Origin: Notospermus geniculatus
Taxonomy: Eukaryota > Nemertea > Pilidiophora > Heteronemertea > Lineidae
Length of the DNA: 64,000 bases
Direction: 5' to 3'
NCBI GenBank assembly: GCA_002633025.1
Contig: NMRB01000279.1
Span: forward strand, 57,740-121,739
Shown: positions 11,704-24,275 of the stretch, piece by piece
How positions within the stretch are numbered: position 1 is the first letter of the stretch
Layout of the letters: every line of letters begins with the position of its first letter
Translations under genes and position numbers: made by a program
The notes under the pieces: model-generated
Told to the model about the DNA's origin: nothing
The model's database searches: none
Seen by the model: only the letters and a program-made list of their open reading frames with translations

Positions 11704-11827
11704 AGTTTTTGCAAAGCCCCCCAAAACGCCAACGCGAACGTCTGTCCTTTTGTTCGGTGCTCTCTTCGCGGCATCGAACAATGGGTTTGGCGTTCCTATC
11801 GGCGTTTCGGAGGCTTGGCGAAAATCT
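11704..11827. mobile_element. MITE, gagttttcgcaaagc family, copy 3
   Basis: It starts agtttttgcaaagcccccca and ends ggaggcttggcgaaaatctc. Three overlapping ORFs on both strands come from this pair of copies and should be ignored as genes. Confidence 0.7.
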
Positions 11828-12602
11828 CTATTATACTGCGAAAGCACTCTCAAGACAAGTGAAACCACATGCAAACTTGGTGATGCAGAGATGCGGACAT
11901 CGTCATCAAAAGAATGATGTTTTTCTGCACCTATACGGTTGATTTCATCAAATATGATTCAGTGACCACGTTTCGGACGAGAAAATGAACAACCACGATG
12001 ACACAAGCGGTAAAATATACCGTAGTCTTTTTTCTCCGATAGCCAGCAGGTCAGCAACCGTCAACATTGGGACACGATGCATGAATGCCCACCGGCGAAT
12101 GCTAATAAATGTTGTCCTGTTCGTCAATTCCTGGTGTTAACTTGATTAGCACTTCCCTCGTGCCGTACAATCAATCCTTTGGTCTATGATCACGACTGAA
12201 TGACCCCGTCAAACCCTAGAGTCACGACTGAACACCGGCTGCACGCTGGAATTAAAAGCGAAGATGCGCCGGGATGCTATTTTCATGTTTTTCGTCCCAC
12301 GAATCATCCGAGAACGAAAATGCCAAGGAGACCATTGGTATGGCTTCCCCGACGGCATAATATAGACATAAAAACCGTCTGCGGCACTGCCTCTGAAAAG
12401 AACCACTGTAATTATCAAAAGAAAAGGAGTCTTGCCTCCATTAAACAAATGGAAAATAAAAAGATGCCCAACTTCCAAACTGACCGATAGCTGCTGGCGG
12501 ATGGACCTTGCCTTTGTGTCATCAACAGGCGACCGTTCGCGTTTCATCTTCTGTGCCGAGTTGGTAGGCCCAGCCTGAAATACCAACGCAAACTGATAAA
12601 GG
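11828..12602. other. intergenic, no gene seen
   Basis: A 125-codon minus-strand ORF and a 96-codon plus-strand ORF overlap here. Neither has family features or clear exon boundaries. Confidence 0.4.
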
Positions 12603-12772
12603 CGTGTACATTGGCAACGACTTGTTGGACAAATTTAATGTCATCGAGTGTGTCCATTGCATGGGAAAGAGCTTCCAACATTTTGTAAAACTGTTGCATA
12701 ACTTGTTGGCCATGCAGTGTATACAGGGTCAGAACAAACGTTCGCATTGCTCAGGAATGTTGTTCAAAGCTT
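12603..12772. mobile_element. gtgtacac family element, degraded
   Basis: It starts cgtgtacattggcaacgact and contains cttgttggac and ggaatgttgttcaaag. The right end is not clear. Confidence 0.4.
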
Positions 12773-12996
12773 AACACTGAGAGATTACGAAGGCATTGCT
12801 AAATTGCGTCAATTTCACAAAGATTACAGAATCCCACACGATGCCTGAAGAATACTTCAGGGAGTATTTAAATAGCCTCATTGAGAACGTTCAGTTAATG
12901 CGCCTTTTCCCGTAAGCTACACCCACAAAAAGCGTTTCTTTTTGATACAGTACGCGCCCAAAGTGCTTGCCTCTCGATACGCGCTTTACATGTTCA

Positions 12997-13120
12997 GAGT
13001 TTTCGCAAAGCCCCCCGAAACGCCAACGCGAACGGCTATCCTTTTGTTCGGTGCTCTCTTTGTGGTATCGAACAATTGGTTTGCGTTCGCGTTGGCGTTT
13101 CGGGGGCTTTGCGAAAACTC
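12997..13120. mobile_element. MITE, gagttttcgcaaagc family, copy 4
   Basis: Well-preserved copy with gagttttcgcaaagcccccc at the left and gggggctttgcgaaaactcc at the right. Confidence 0.8.
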
Positions 13121-14919
13121 CCTATTCAAGCCAAGTCGTTCCCAGAATATTACTCTATCCGATCTTTAGCCGACCTTTCGGAATTTACTATTGTTCACAC
13201 TACCGTTCACTGTGGGGCCAGGGCCAGATAGGTCCAGTGTGCGGCAGGCTTTATACTCGCCGATCGCAAATGGCCCAACCATTATACCAAAGGTGGCAGA
13301 AACGGATCGAGTGAAAACCAAGACTTACGAATTTACCACTGTGCTGACAAATCCTGTCGTGTCATCTGCAATTTGGCGACCAACAAAGAGTGGTCGATCA
13401 CACAAGTACATGTATTTGGATTCATTCACCTTCTTCCTGGTCTGCGGGAGGCCTGCTTTTTAGCAGAGATCGGCCGGTATCGTCATTTCAAGTGGGACAG
13501 CGGATGTTGTTCACCACTTCAAGTGGGATATAGGGTGCCACTGTAAAGTTTCTGACTCAAGAAACCTTTTAGCTGCATGAACTCTTAAATGGCATAAAGA
13601 AAACGTAATGGCTTCTAGCATAATTCTTTCACATTCCATTTTTGATAAAACTCCGGGCAAAATGCGCGTGCTCTGCATTTCCGATTCAGCAGGCTTTGGC
13701 AGGTGTGCGGGGTCGTGACATTTTGATTCATTTTAAATAAATGGTTAACAGGAACAGTTTAGCTGTGATTAAATTCCGATATTATTCTGAACTGAGGCGG
13801 TGGTGTTCAGATGTTTGTCTCAAGCAATGTTCTGTCTCTAAGTCATCCTGGTAGCACACATTGAAATCTCATTGAGAACCATATCAGTGTGCTACCTCAT
13901 CTCCGAGTTTTAGGCCCACATGTGTGTCTGCCATACGGCTCGAAGGCACGAATTCGGAATTCCGTAGACACGAATTTGTATGGGTGCTGCTAGCTCTTCC
14001 TTCAGAGAACGAACCACAGCCTGTTTTGTGAAGATCGGCTTTTTTGTGTCGGGAGCTGAAATCATCAGGTGGATTTTTTGAGTCGCTAGAAAGATTGCCC
14101 GTGGAGACAATTCAACTGGCAGCGTGTCCCATGACATGAACCCATGCAATGCTAGTCTATAGGTCATATATGACCTAATCTTTATTCATATATGAATAAA
14201 GACTAGCAAATGCTTTTACTTCACATTTTTTACAGCATTGCCTTTGTGCATTTGTATCGCAAAATTCAAGTAAAAGCATACATTATTACTGATCTTTTAA
14301 ATTATTCATATGGCCGATTGCATAGACTGCTGTTAGAATTCTTTGCCCTTCTCTGGATATCGCTAGTTCCCGACAGCTGTCTCAAAAGGTCATAATCCAA
14401 TATAATGTCGCCCTCGTCCAAAGAAAGATACGACTATTATCCTTAATTCGGTGTTGAAATAAGGGTCTTAATTCGATATTAGCTTGGCGCTGGTGAAGAT
14501 ATTCGAAAAGTCAACAGTCGTATATTGAGTCTAAGTTGCCACAGTGACGTCAAGACGATATAAACGCCACAGAATTTAAGATTAGACGACTTTCTGTGCG
14601 TGCAAATACTCTGTTTACTGACGAGATAGAAGGTAAAACCTCAAATTGTGGAGTGGCGCGGCTATGGAAGTTTCAAGTGAACAAAACGCCAAGTCGACAC
14701 GATAAAGTTCAGTGTGACCAAAATTCTACGAATTAGGCTACATTCAAATGGGCACGGCACGTCAAAATGGGAACGGGTACGGCACAAGACTGTGGTCCTT
14801 TGCTTTCTAAGGAGCTGACTGACTATCTGTCAATACAAGAAAGCTATTCAGCAGTGAAGCTATCCTGTGCAATGTTTTAAGCTCGGTTTAAACTTCATTT
14901 TGCCACAGTGCGAACAATA
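13121..14919. other. intergenic, no gene seen
   Basis: No splice-flanked coding exon. A small palindrome, tctttattcatatatgaata, sits at about 14180. Nothing else was recognised. Confidence 0.45.
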
Positions 14920-15067
14920 CGGAGGTTTCGAAACCAAATGATAAACGTAAACTTCACGACAAGTTATTTTTCAAACTTCACATTAACCAAATTCTATACT
15001 ACATTTTCGGTACAAAAATAACGTTGTCGTTAACGTTTACGTTTATCGTTTGATTTCGAAACCTCCC
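14920..15067. mobile_element. MITE, ggaggtttngaaa family, copy 1
   Basis: The left arm ggaggtttcgaaaccaaatg mirrors the right arm cgtttgatttcgaaacctcc, and the inner arms carry gataaacgtaaac. Further copies are at 19854-19997 (right end decayed) and 21906-22057 (well preserved). Confidence 0.75.
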
Positions 15068-16519
15068 TAATAACAGAGAGAAAGCGAACAATAGTAGTCA
15101 TATTTTCTTTACGATCAGGTAAAATCAGAATGAGCATAAACCGGGCCTAAAGTGGTTACATGTATAGTCGTTTCCAGATACCTAAGGCAAATCGCACTTG
15201 GCTAACCTTGTCAGTTTTTTTATATAGGCCTATAAGTGATTTTCAGAAGGAGTAAAAGGAGTTGTCGTAGAGCAAGGTGAAGGGAAGTACAGCGTTGAGA
15301 ATCAGACTCGGGTGTAATCGAGAAATCCTTGGTTGTGCAGAGCGCCACGCCATCTTCTGCTAACCTAATACCTCACCCCCGGGTTACTCCTCGATGCGGC
15401 GTTATGACCATCCGAAACCTTCATTTGACATTCTGGTACCCTTGAAGGTTAAAGGGTCTGCAGCTTTGTAGAGAAAGGGACTTAGGGGTATTCCATGTCA
15501 AAGTAATAGCTCTCAGATCTTAGGAAGCCTTATTTGGCCCCTTTCAATCAGGAGATTGCTGCAGACTTCTATAATCAGCCCACGGGTGGCTAAATTTCAT
15601 AAATCATGGTCAGTCCACCAGACAGATGACCACTTTGGATCAGGTAGCCTACATTACAAAGTAAAGCCAATGAATTCATGTCTGCCAGTTTGGAAATCAT
15701 GTCTGTGGGCTTTGACAAAGACGAGGGAGCATACACTAGGTTTTGGCTCACAGACATGGCGTGCAGAGATAATTTCACTGAGATTTCCATATACATTTCC
15801 ATGTACATTGTTATTCCTTTAGTCTATTTACGTCAACCAATCATCGGCTGATTCCTCTTCGCTGCTGCACTGACATCAGGCAAGTCAGGTGCCCGGATGT
15901 TCTTTGTCGCATAAATTTACGCCATTACGGCTTTCAGACGCTTTGGAAAAAAACGAGCAGCAGCATTCATTTGGCTGCTTGAGAATTGAGCAATACCCAC
16001 AAAAATAACCCGACAAAAACTAGGCCTGTCCATCCTCATCTCACCGGGTCATAATTATCATCAGCCGGCCATGACAATGTGCCATCTTGGCCATCGTTCA
16101 TTACCGAGTCTGTCCCCTCTGAACCTCCCCCGTGTCATTAATGACATTGATAATAAGCTCTATTTGTTGATTGTGGCATCTTTGCAAGTTGGCTCTTCAT
16201 TGATATTCCTGCCCATCGCTTCGGCCGTGGCTTTGCGATTTGGTCTATCTTTGACGAATGCATTGTCATGTTTGAACGTGCGTTTTCTTCAATCTCGTCA
16301 TGTTACCAGACACATTGAAAACAACTGCGTCGCTTAATAAATAATAGAATCGATGAGGCATAATCGGGGAGGGGGGGGGGGGCAGAGTTTGACTTCTATT
16401 TTTGTGGCACGAAGTCACAAGAAAATTGACAACTAATCGCCCGGCGATGACTAGAACTTTCATGAACTTGTGTGTAATTTTGATTAGAATTGTAGGATGA
16501 ATTTTGGCTTACTTATCCA
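15068..16519. other. intergenic, no gene seen
   Basis: The ORFs at 15556 and 16071 lack supporting context. A poly-G tract lies at about 16368-16382. Confidence 0.4.
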
Positions 16520-16688
16520 TATAAAGGGTATACTCTGTTGAGGCTGCTCTCACTAAGTTCTGACCTCCAACGCACAGGTGAAGTTGCGCTTGATTGAGCT
16601 CAGAAGCCTTCGCATTCAGAGTGTCAACACCCACCAATAACTCTGTTTCACCCCGAGTTTACAGTGGTTCACCTTACATTTTGGTGTG
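16520..16688 (+). promoter_or_regulatory. orphan TATA promoter and leader exon candidate
   Basis: A TATA box (atataaaggg, 16519-16528) is followed about 30 bp later by an initiator-like ctctcact. About 138 bp without any ATG then run to a strong donor, gtg|gtaagtat, at 16689. Core promoter, initiator and donor in the right spacing suggest a 5' non-coding exon on the + strand. The gene it would serve is not identified; it could belong to a gene downstream with a long intron. Confidence 0.4.
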
Positions 16689-19179
16689 GTAAGTATACAC
16701 AGTGTATGGTGACTTCGTGTCAAATAGACTTACAGATAGTCATATGGAAATCAAACCAGTGACTAATTCGTCTTAAAGGGTAACTTTTACTCAAAGCTTT
16801 ACGTGTTCATATTTGATTTCTGGGAAGAGTATCGGTGACTTGTCATGAAATGTTACGCTGTAAAAACAGCCACAAAGCCTACCATTTAGCAAACTCAATC
16901 ATACAACACGTCAACTATTGATAGACGTACACAAAATATTCTTGAATCAATGGAAGTCATCGCATGCTCCTTCTGCATCAAAACGTTCCCTCAATACTCC
17001 CTCATAAAACTTTTGAGTGCAACAAAGAAAGAGAACGAAAAATAGCAAGATATCGCGATTGTATGAGATGGGCTTAGCTAGGTAGCTCAAAATGACTGGT
17101 TGCACGTGTCAATACCTCCATCTTTAGCAAATTAAGGGCTGATTCACACTTCCTTGCCAGTCGCAAGGGGAACGGAAAGAGTATGAAGCGTCGATCACTG
17201 CCGAACGGATCCGGTCCGATTCCGGTCTGTTCGCAATAATTTTTCCGGTTACGATATTGGAGAAGTCCGATTGATCGGTCTTTTACGGATCGTAATCGGA
17301 CCGGTATAAAGCATGAGACTTGTAACCGACAAGGCACGTCAGCAATATGGATCGATAGAGCTGGTTCATGACCTCTCACAGCCACAGAGCGAGGCATACC
17401 ATCGAGTGTTCATGTCCGCCGTAGTAAGTAATGAGGGCGCTCATGCGTATCCAAGATCGACCTTGCAATCGAGATTTTACAGTATACAAGTACTGCTCGA
17501 AATCCCAGTCAATAACGAACCTCGGATGGTAAAAAGATCATACCCACTCTGCTAAAAAAAGAGACAAACGTCGTCTAAACCAGCGAAACGAGAACTTATT
17601 TTTTAAAAGCGGTAATGCACTTTTAAATGAATGAATACTTTCCAAGATGACATCTTAAGTGCTTTGATGAATTCGCTCCGAAAGGAACAATGAAGGGGAA
17701 TATGTCAACTAATTGTCAGAAATAGGATACGCGTGACTAACTAATCGCTTGGATTTGCTCTGGTGAAATCTACTCTCACCGATTTGTATTTTTCGCATTT
17801 CGTACAAACTCTCTACGTTCCAAGAAAAGAACAAAGAGACGCGCTTGAGTCGGATTTTCTTTCCATTCCCGCGTTCTAATGACAGATTACTTCAGAAACC
17901 GATCGCCGCCATTACACCAACATGGCCCCGGCTTTGCAATCAGGGCCGTCCTCCTTTTTTCAAATATCAAGCAACCAATCTCAGGGTCATACGTGCAGTG
18001 ACGTCGAAATTTGCGCATCGGATCGTCGATAGACCTCGCATTTCCGATAGCCTAAAAAACAAGGTCTTGATTTATTTAAAAAAAACACATGGGGAAAAAT
18101 TCTTTTTGGTTCTTTTTTCATGCACACGTGTTGCACACTTTTAGTACATGTACATGTAAGAACATGAAATAGAAACGGGTTTCTAAGGTGAAAGACATCG
18201 CTTCGGAAGTTCCTACCAGATTCGAACCCATGCAAATGTTCGTTTCGCGGTGTGACATACATGTAACCGGCTTTACCCGATGTTTCCCAAAGATTCGAAC
18301 CCACCACTATTGTGTGGGAGGTTTCTGAATTAATCCCAGAAACCAATTAATCCTACTCTTTAGACCCAGCTCGCCGAAACAGGCAATGATTTCCAACGCC
18401 GAAGGCAACATATCCAGAAGTATCGGCATACTCATTGCTTGAATGAAAATTGATCTGCGAAGCAATTTAGTTGCTGCCTGACGCAGGTTCGTATCGCACC
18501 TGTTTAATATCACGAACAGGACATTAGTTCGAACATGATAGTCTTATAATGGCTATAAATGCACGTTATGACGGCGTTAAGATGTGATGTTAATCATTTG
18601 TAAAGGCTAATGTCTCGAAACAATAGGTTTAATTAAATTTCACAATTAAAATTTCCTTTGACGTTCGACTTGATACCTCTGTTTTACAGTAAGATGATAA
18701 TGGCAGTGATTAGACGTGTATTGAATGACACACATTCGTTCCTATTTTTAACAAGTTGAAATTTGATGTGATCCAAAACATGGAATATGCAGGGCGGTAC
18801 AAATTAATATTTTTAACCATTTTTTATCATCTGCTTTGAGAGTTTTCCTATTTTTCCTATAATAAATCAGCCCTAACGCACTCGTCAGTTACCACTTTTT
18901 TACACAGAAGAGGTTAATAACATTGTTGCACCAACTTGCACGAACGCCACCCCCGAAAAAAAACCTGCGACAACAACGAGAGGTAGTCGCGAGGTTTCCC
19001 CCGAGCCTTTGTTTCTCAGCGTTTAGTCTTTGCAGGCATATTTTATATTCCATTCTACTCTGCTGATTTTTTGTACGGAAAATGTCATTGTTCACTCTCC
19101 AATTTACATTGTTATATAGTCGTGGATTGTTAGAATCGGATGATCAACCAAACCTTTGGCCTGGGGAACAATAGTTTAA
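16689..19179. other. intergenic or intronic, no exon identified
   Basis: Weak inverted similarity around 17130-17310 (ggaccggt/accggtcc words) and a SINE B-box-like gattcgaaccca near 18220 are visible. No coding exon could be supported. Confidence 0.4.
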
Positions 19180-19294
19180 GGGCCCATAAGATATGCATAA
19201 AACTACTTAAGTCTACGTGTGACACTTATCCTTTGTTCAACACAAAAGATAAGTACCACACTTTGACTTAAGTATGTTTATGAATATGGACCCT
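19180..19294. mobile_element. palindromic element, gggcccataag arms
   Basis: The left arm gggcccataagatatgcat and the right arm tatgaatatggaccctgg enclose a second pairing (cttaagtc...gacttaag; cttatcctttgtt...aagataag). A relative is truncated at 42075-42152. Confidence 0.65.
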
Positions 19295-19853
19295 GGTTCA
19301 TATTCTAATCGATTCAGATGATCGGACGGAAAATTCTATTGTTCACTCTCCTGTTTACACTGTTATTGGCCGTACGATGGCAGAATGGGATGAAGCATAC
19401 ATAATACGTGTACAAACCTTGGGCCAGTTCAAGCCGAAAGAAGCAGATGACAGCAAAAACCGCGCGGGGATCGCACAATATTTCGCTCCCTGTCTTGATT
19501 GTTACGATATGACTAGCAGAACCTAATTAATTTACAAACAATTATCAATCACCAATTTGTACGATTACTGATCATGAAACAAAAATAAATGCAGACTACA
19601 GTTTCTTTCATGGATGATCGAAAGCATAATTACCAACCACAACGCTGAATTAGACAAAACCAGAAATCTTCTTAGAAGCCTTAACGCTCTAAAGATGTGG
19701 ACAGCTCATTTCAGCGTACAAGAAGAAGAGAAATCTTCATATAATGGCTTCTGAAACGTGGAAATGGCAGCAGAACGTCGTGGTGTTAATTGGTACAAGA
19801 TCGTGTCATAGAATATGATATGCCCCTCTCCCATGATGCCCCTTAAAAATATT
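19295..19853. other. intergenic, no gene seen
   Basis: It contains a gcgaacaata-type fragment near 19320-19400. No coding signal. Confidence 0.4.
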
Positions 19854-19997
19854 AGGGAGGTTTAAAAATCAAACGACAAACGTAAATTTTACGACAACCT
19901 TATTTTTCATACTATACATTAAGCAGCTTTTATATTGCATTTTCGGTACAAAAATAACGTTGACGTTAACGTTTACAATCGTTCGAATTCTAAACCT
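19854..19997. mobile_element. MITE, ggaggtttngaaa family, copy 2
   Basis: The left end gggaggtttaaaaatcaaac is intact. The right arm has decayed to gtttacaatcgttcgaattc. Internal sequence tttcggtacaaaaataacgt matches the other copies. Confidence 0.65.
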
Positions 19998-21905
19998 AAG
20001 TATTTTTTACGGCTTAAGCGGTACCATTTAGTTGGACACAAGAGAGAAACCCAAAATCCTGTGACAAACAATGCAGTCGGGCATTGGGAGGAGGGGCATT
20101 CGATTCTATCGCACCTGAATGAACCTGTAGTAGAAAATATCTATAGTTCCTGCTGAGATTTGCCTGAATCCACCCCGCTCCCCCCTGCCCACAGCACCAC
20201 CACCCACACCATATACACGCGCAGGAAACGTACTAGATAGGAAGTCAGTGCAAGGAAATGGCGAAGGATTTTATTTCACCGCTGATAACTCTCTTGGGCA
20301 TCTAGAAGGTATAGAAGACGCAGCGAACCTGCATTTTTTCATTCTTACAAAAAACTTGTCGTGGTGCGTCTTTCTCCCTGAAGGATAAATTTATCATAAT
20401 CTCATTACTGAATCGGAAACCAGTTATTCCACAAACACTGCACGGGACAATGCCAGGCGGATCAGCTGTTTTTAACATTCAGAATAGCGGAAGTGTGTTC
20501 TACATGTAACCCACATGTATATGTGACGGTCATGTTTTTCCCTTCGCAATACGGGATAAAAAAGGGACACAGAACGTGTAATATACAGAAATCTTTTTCA
20601 CCACAGGAGTTTTTCCAAATGCTAGTGATATATGGCAAGCACTATGTTAAAGATAGCTTCCTTCCAAGCGTTTTTCATGCAAGATGAAGTATTCTGGTGT
20701 CATGATTCCTGATTTGGTAAGAAAAGTTTGTGAAAACACTCAGAACCTTTTCTTCAATTTCACCTCCGCAAGGTGAAGTAGTCAAACTGCCTGAGCAAAC
20801 ACCTAATTTGGCTTGAAGTCAGCGGAAACTGTGTAGAAGTGAGCTGAAGTATTCCAATTTCCTGCGGCATTACCAACTTTTGTTCAGAAGCCAGCGAAAA
20901 CTATGTACAGACTTCACCATTTTGAGTCTCATATTGTCCTTCCATGGCGCCATAACTTGGCAGAGATTGCCATTTTATTGGAAATAAATTGCCTGAACAC
21001 GATTCACCTGAATGAAAATCATCTTTTTATACGCCAACTGCATGTTCAGCATGATTCATCACAGAATCAGCAACTTCGCATCAAACACGTTATCAACAAA
21101 TTAACTTCTCATAATGAATTATATCAATCACCAACTTGAAAAGGCAAATCAACAACCGTGAATTTTTCTCAAACGAAAACAATTAAAAGGTGTGTAATTA
21201 TAACTTCAATAGCCGATGTGGAGAGTTGGAAAATCAAGCTATGTCACTGACAAATTGATTTTTTATTATAATGACCACCAGCTGGTCATTTCACACTATT
21301 TTCAACCGCTAGTCTTCGTCAACACTTCATCCGATTCACTCATCGTGTGAACAATAGCAATGTAAACGAAAGAGCGAACAATAGAATTTTCCGTATGATC
21401 AGTTAAATCGAATAGAGTGTAAACACAACATTAGGCTTTGTTTATATTACTTGTGAGTCTTCCATTGTGCGAACAATAACATTTTCTGTCCAATTCCCTG
21501 AATCGGATAGAGTATAATAAACCAAGTTCTGATCATCCACAGACTTTTTGCGCTCGCCGTAACACAACTTGTATTGTTCAAAATCTAAAAGAGCCAATTT
21601 CCAAATCAATTCTCTTCTCACCTGCAGCTTTGTATTGCGAGGAAATCAGGCCACAGTTGGTTGAAATGTCAGCGGGCTTGTGACCTTTTACTTTCCGTAT
21701 CAGAAGGATACGGCATCAAAGTGTCAATTTCAATGTCGAGTTTATTTTATCACTAATTAATGATGATCACTAATTAAAATGGAAAAACACCTCGTTAATG
21801 TTATAATCCTTTTGAAATGCAGCAGTAATGATCATTAGTAAAAAGAATATAATTATTAAGAAATTTCATTCCCTGGCGATGTGAAATTGCCCGAAAAAGA
21901 CAATA
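19998..21905. other. intergenic, no gene seen
   Basis: Two gcgaacaata-family fragments (about 21340-21425 and 21465-21520) lie here. The remainder shows no exon-like or repeat structure I can name. Confidence 0.4.
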
Positions 21906-22057
21906 GGGAGGTTTAGAAATCAAACGATAAACGTAAACGTTAACGACACCGTTATTTTTGTACCGAAAATGCAATATAAAATCTGGTTAATGTATAGTAT
22001 GAAATGTAATAAAAGTTGTCGTAAAGTTTACGTTTATCGTTTGATTTCTAAACCTCC
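21906..22057. mobile_element. MITE, ggaggtttngaaa family, copy 3
   Basis: Best-preserved copy: gggaggtttagaaatcaaac at the left and gtttgatttctaaacctcc at the right, with gataaacgtaaacgttaacg and its mirror inside. Confidence 0.8.
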
Positions 22058-22560
22058 GTAATATTGCCCCGACAGCCGAGCAGCCAAGTGCAGGGTATGT
22101 TTACAGTCTGCAGGAATGGGGAACGCCCACGCTCAATCAAGTCGTCGCTGACGACATCTGATAGGCCTATTTATCCACATAGGCCTATACCTCTCGCAGA
22201 GCTTCCGTTACATAGTTAGCAACTAACGTCCGATAGGAAAGAAACATAATATACAATGTACATGTATATATCATTTACTAGTTGATATGATCCTTCATTA
22301 ATTTCCACCTGAGGATGTGACGCCCAAGGGACCTCAGGCGAGTTTGACTGATGTTGATGGTGGGGCCGGGGGGGGGGGCAGTTATTAGGTTTTGCTGTGG
22401 CCCTGGCGGGCTGCTGAATGTCTTAGGATAAAAACTGATCAAAACACTCATAAATTTATGTATGAATACATGTACATGTAGGGATATTATGTATAGTCAT
22501 TCACCCTGAGAATTTCAGGTGGCTCGATTGGTATTCCTTGTTGGTGCAAGAAGGGATCGC
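22058..22560. other. intergenic, no gene seen
   Basis: AT-rich with TAGGCCTA and ACATGTA words and a poly-G run near 22369. Confidence 0.4.
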
Positions 22561-22916
22561 TTGGCCGAGCCTGGTTGTTTCATCTAATTCTCACCAGTCT
22601 AATCTGGCCTGACGCCCATCTTATAGCCTGGTTTGAATCCACATCACATTTCCCGCTTCTGAGGAGCTCAGAGCCTCAGCCAATCATCGGTGTGCGAAGG
22701 CAAATTGACGTGCCAATCAAAATCCGTGTCACAAATGTGTGCGGGAAAAGAAGAGAAAGTGCCGAACGGCGATTTCACGAGTTCTGATTGTCTCGGAGGC
22801 GGGGTCAAGTAGGGGTCAGATTCATTTATAATTTATGAGTTAACGCAAAAGATGACATGATTGGGACAAGGCTGAAGACGCAGTCGATGGCCTTGTTTGG
22901 CCGAGCCTGGTTGTTT
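22561..22916. mobile_element. SINE-like 316-bp repeat, copy 2, with 20-bp target duplication
   Basis: The repeat (22581-22896) carries a B-box-like ggtttgaatcc. It is flanked by an exact direct repeat ttggccgagcctggttgttt at 22561-22580 and 22897-22916. A 20-bp target duplication points to target-primed retrotransposition by a LINE rather than a DNA transposon mechanism. Confidence 0.65.
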
Positions 22917-24121
22917 GTATACACACCTGCTGCAGTCTGTACACGAGCCACTGCCATGATTGGAAGGCCAAGAAACGGCTCTGTGATCGTCAATCAATTA
23001 AGGCTGGGGGCTACCTATGCCGACTTTATTGACGCTCTTTGAAAACAAGCGTCCTAACATATTCATGACAAAAAGTAACAAACTGATGTTAACGAAATGT
23101 TTTAGCTACAACCTTTAGGCTCCCGTTCTGTGAAAGAATTGTTCATTTTGACTAATTACGATGGAGTTAATTAAGTTATAACAGGTTGTCAAAATTTGAG
23201 TTCGCAAACAATTTTGCAGACTTGGGATGCGACACATCAGTTTCCCACATAGTCTGTAAGGTACAGGCCTGATGCCTGCAGGGCGTAACGATCCGTTTTT
23301 TACGAAAGTACTTTCCGTTTAATTGGTATANACCCAGGACGACATTTACCCTTTCAGCGAAACTAATGGTGGTCCATTTGTCTGTAAGTGCTGTGTGCCG
23401 TTGGCTTCCAACTGTACTTTTTTGTTACGGTCAGAAGTATAGTACATAGATTCTACGTCCCAGGAAGTGGAGCTTGATGTAGATTGCACAGGGTCATTAC
23501 ATGAAAGTGCTTCGAGGCTGTGTTACAGTGGAAAGCTATATGAAAGCCATATAATTGCAGGCAAAGAGCATGGAACATCATCAGTTCTCGTACAGTGTCC
23601 CACCTACATGGGACCCATTCACAGACTGTCATAACCGGGTTCATCCATCCGCTATCGTAAATATAATCGCAAAATACCAATACAAACATCAACAGAGAGT
23701 TCGTTTGCAAACCTATTAACACTAAAGGATGACCAAATGTTTTGTTGACAAAAAACACAATTATCGTCATTAGCTAAATTGAAAACTGTAATTATCAGCA
23801 ACTGTTGTGGTTAATGAGTGTTTAACCAGTGCGCATCAATTGAGGCTAAATGACTTACATTCAAATACTCCGTGTGACTTTGACAATTATCACACCCGCC
23901 GTGATAGTCAAATTTACAGGATTAACTACTGTGCATTGTGCATCAATTGTCCAATTGACCTTGCAGTTACATGGCATGCAATGGACAATTGTATTGACTT
24001 CATTCGACACCGTTTGTCAATCAGTGTATGAAGGGCCTTGAAGATACCAAAATTTAGTAGAAAGATAGTGGCATTTTAGATAGGAGTGGCATTTTAGATC
24101 GGACGAAAAATAACTATGTAA
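22917..24121. other. intergenic with one assembly N
   Basis: There is an unresolved base at 23331. The 105-codon ORF at 23453-23770 (-) is hydrophobic but has no splice context. No named repeat. Confidence 0.4.
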
Positions 24122-24275
24122 ATTCATTGGTTTCTCTATCTATAGTGTATTTGAACACAACGTTTCACCAGTTCTTCCCTAGTCGCCGAAGTGACTTCCA
24201 CACTAGTCAACGACCAAGGAAGAACTGGTGGAAACGCTGCTTTCAAATACACTATAGACAGAGAAACCAATGAAT
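24122..24275. mobile_element. foldback element, attcattggtttctc arms
   Basis: The left arm attcattggtttctctatct and the right arm agagaaaccaatgaat extend through atagtgtatttga. An inner stem (ccagttcttccct/aaggaagaactgg) gives two-thirds of the element a hairpin fold. Confidence 0.75.
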
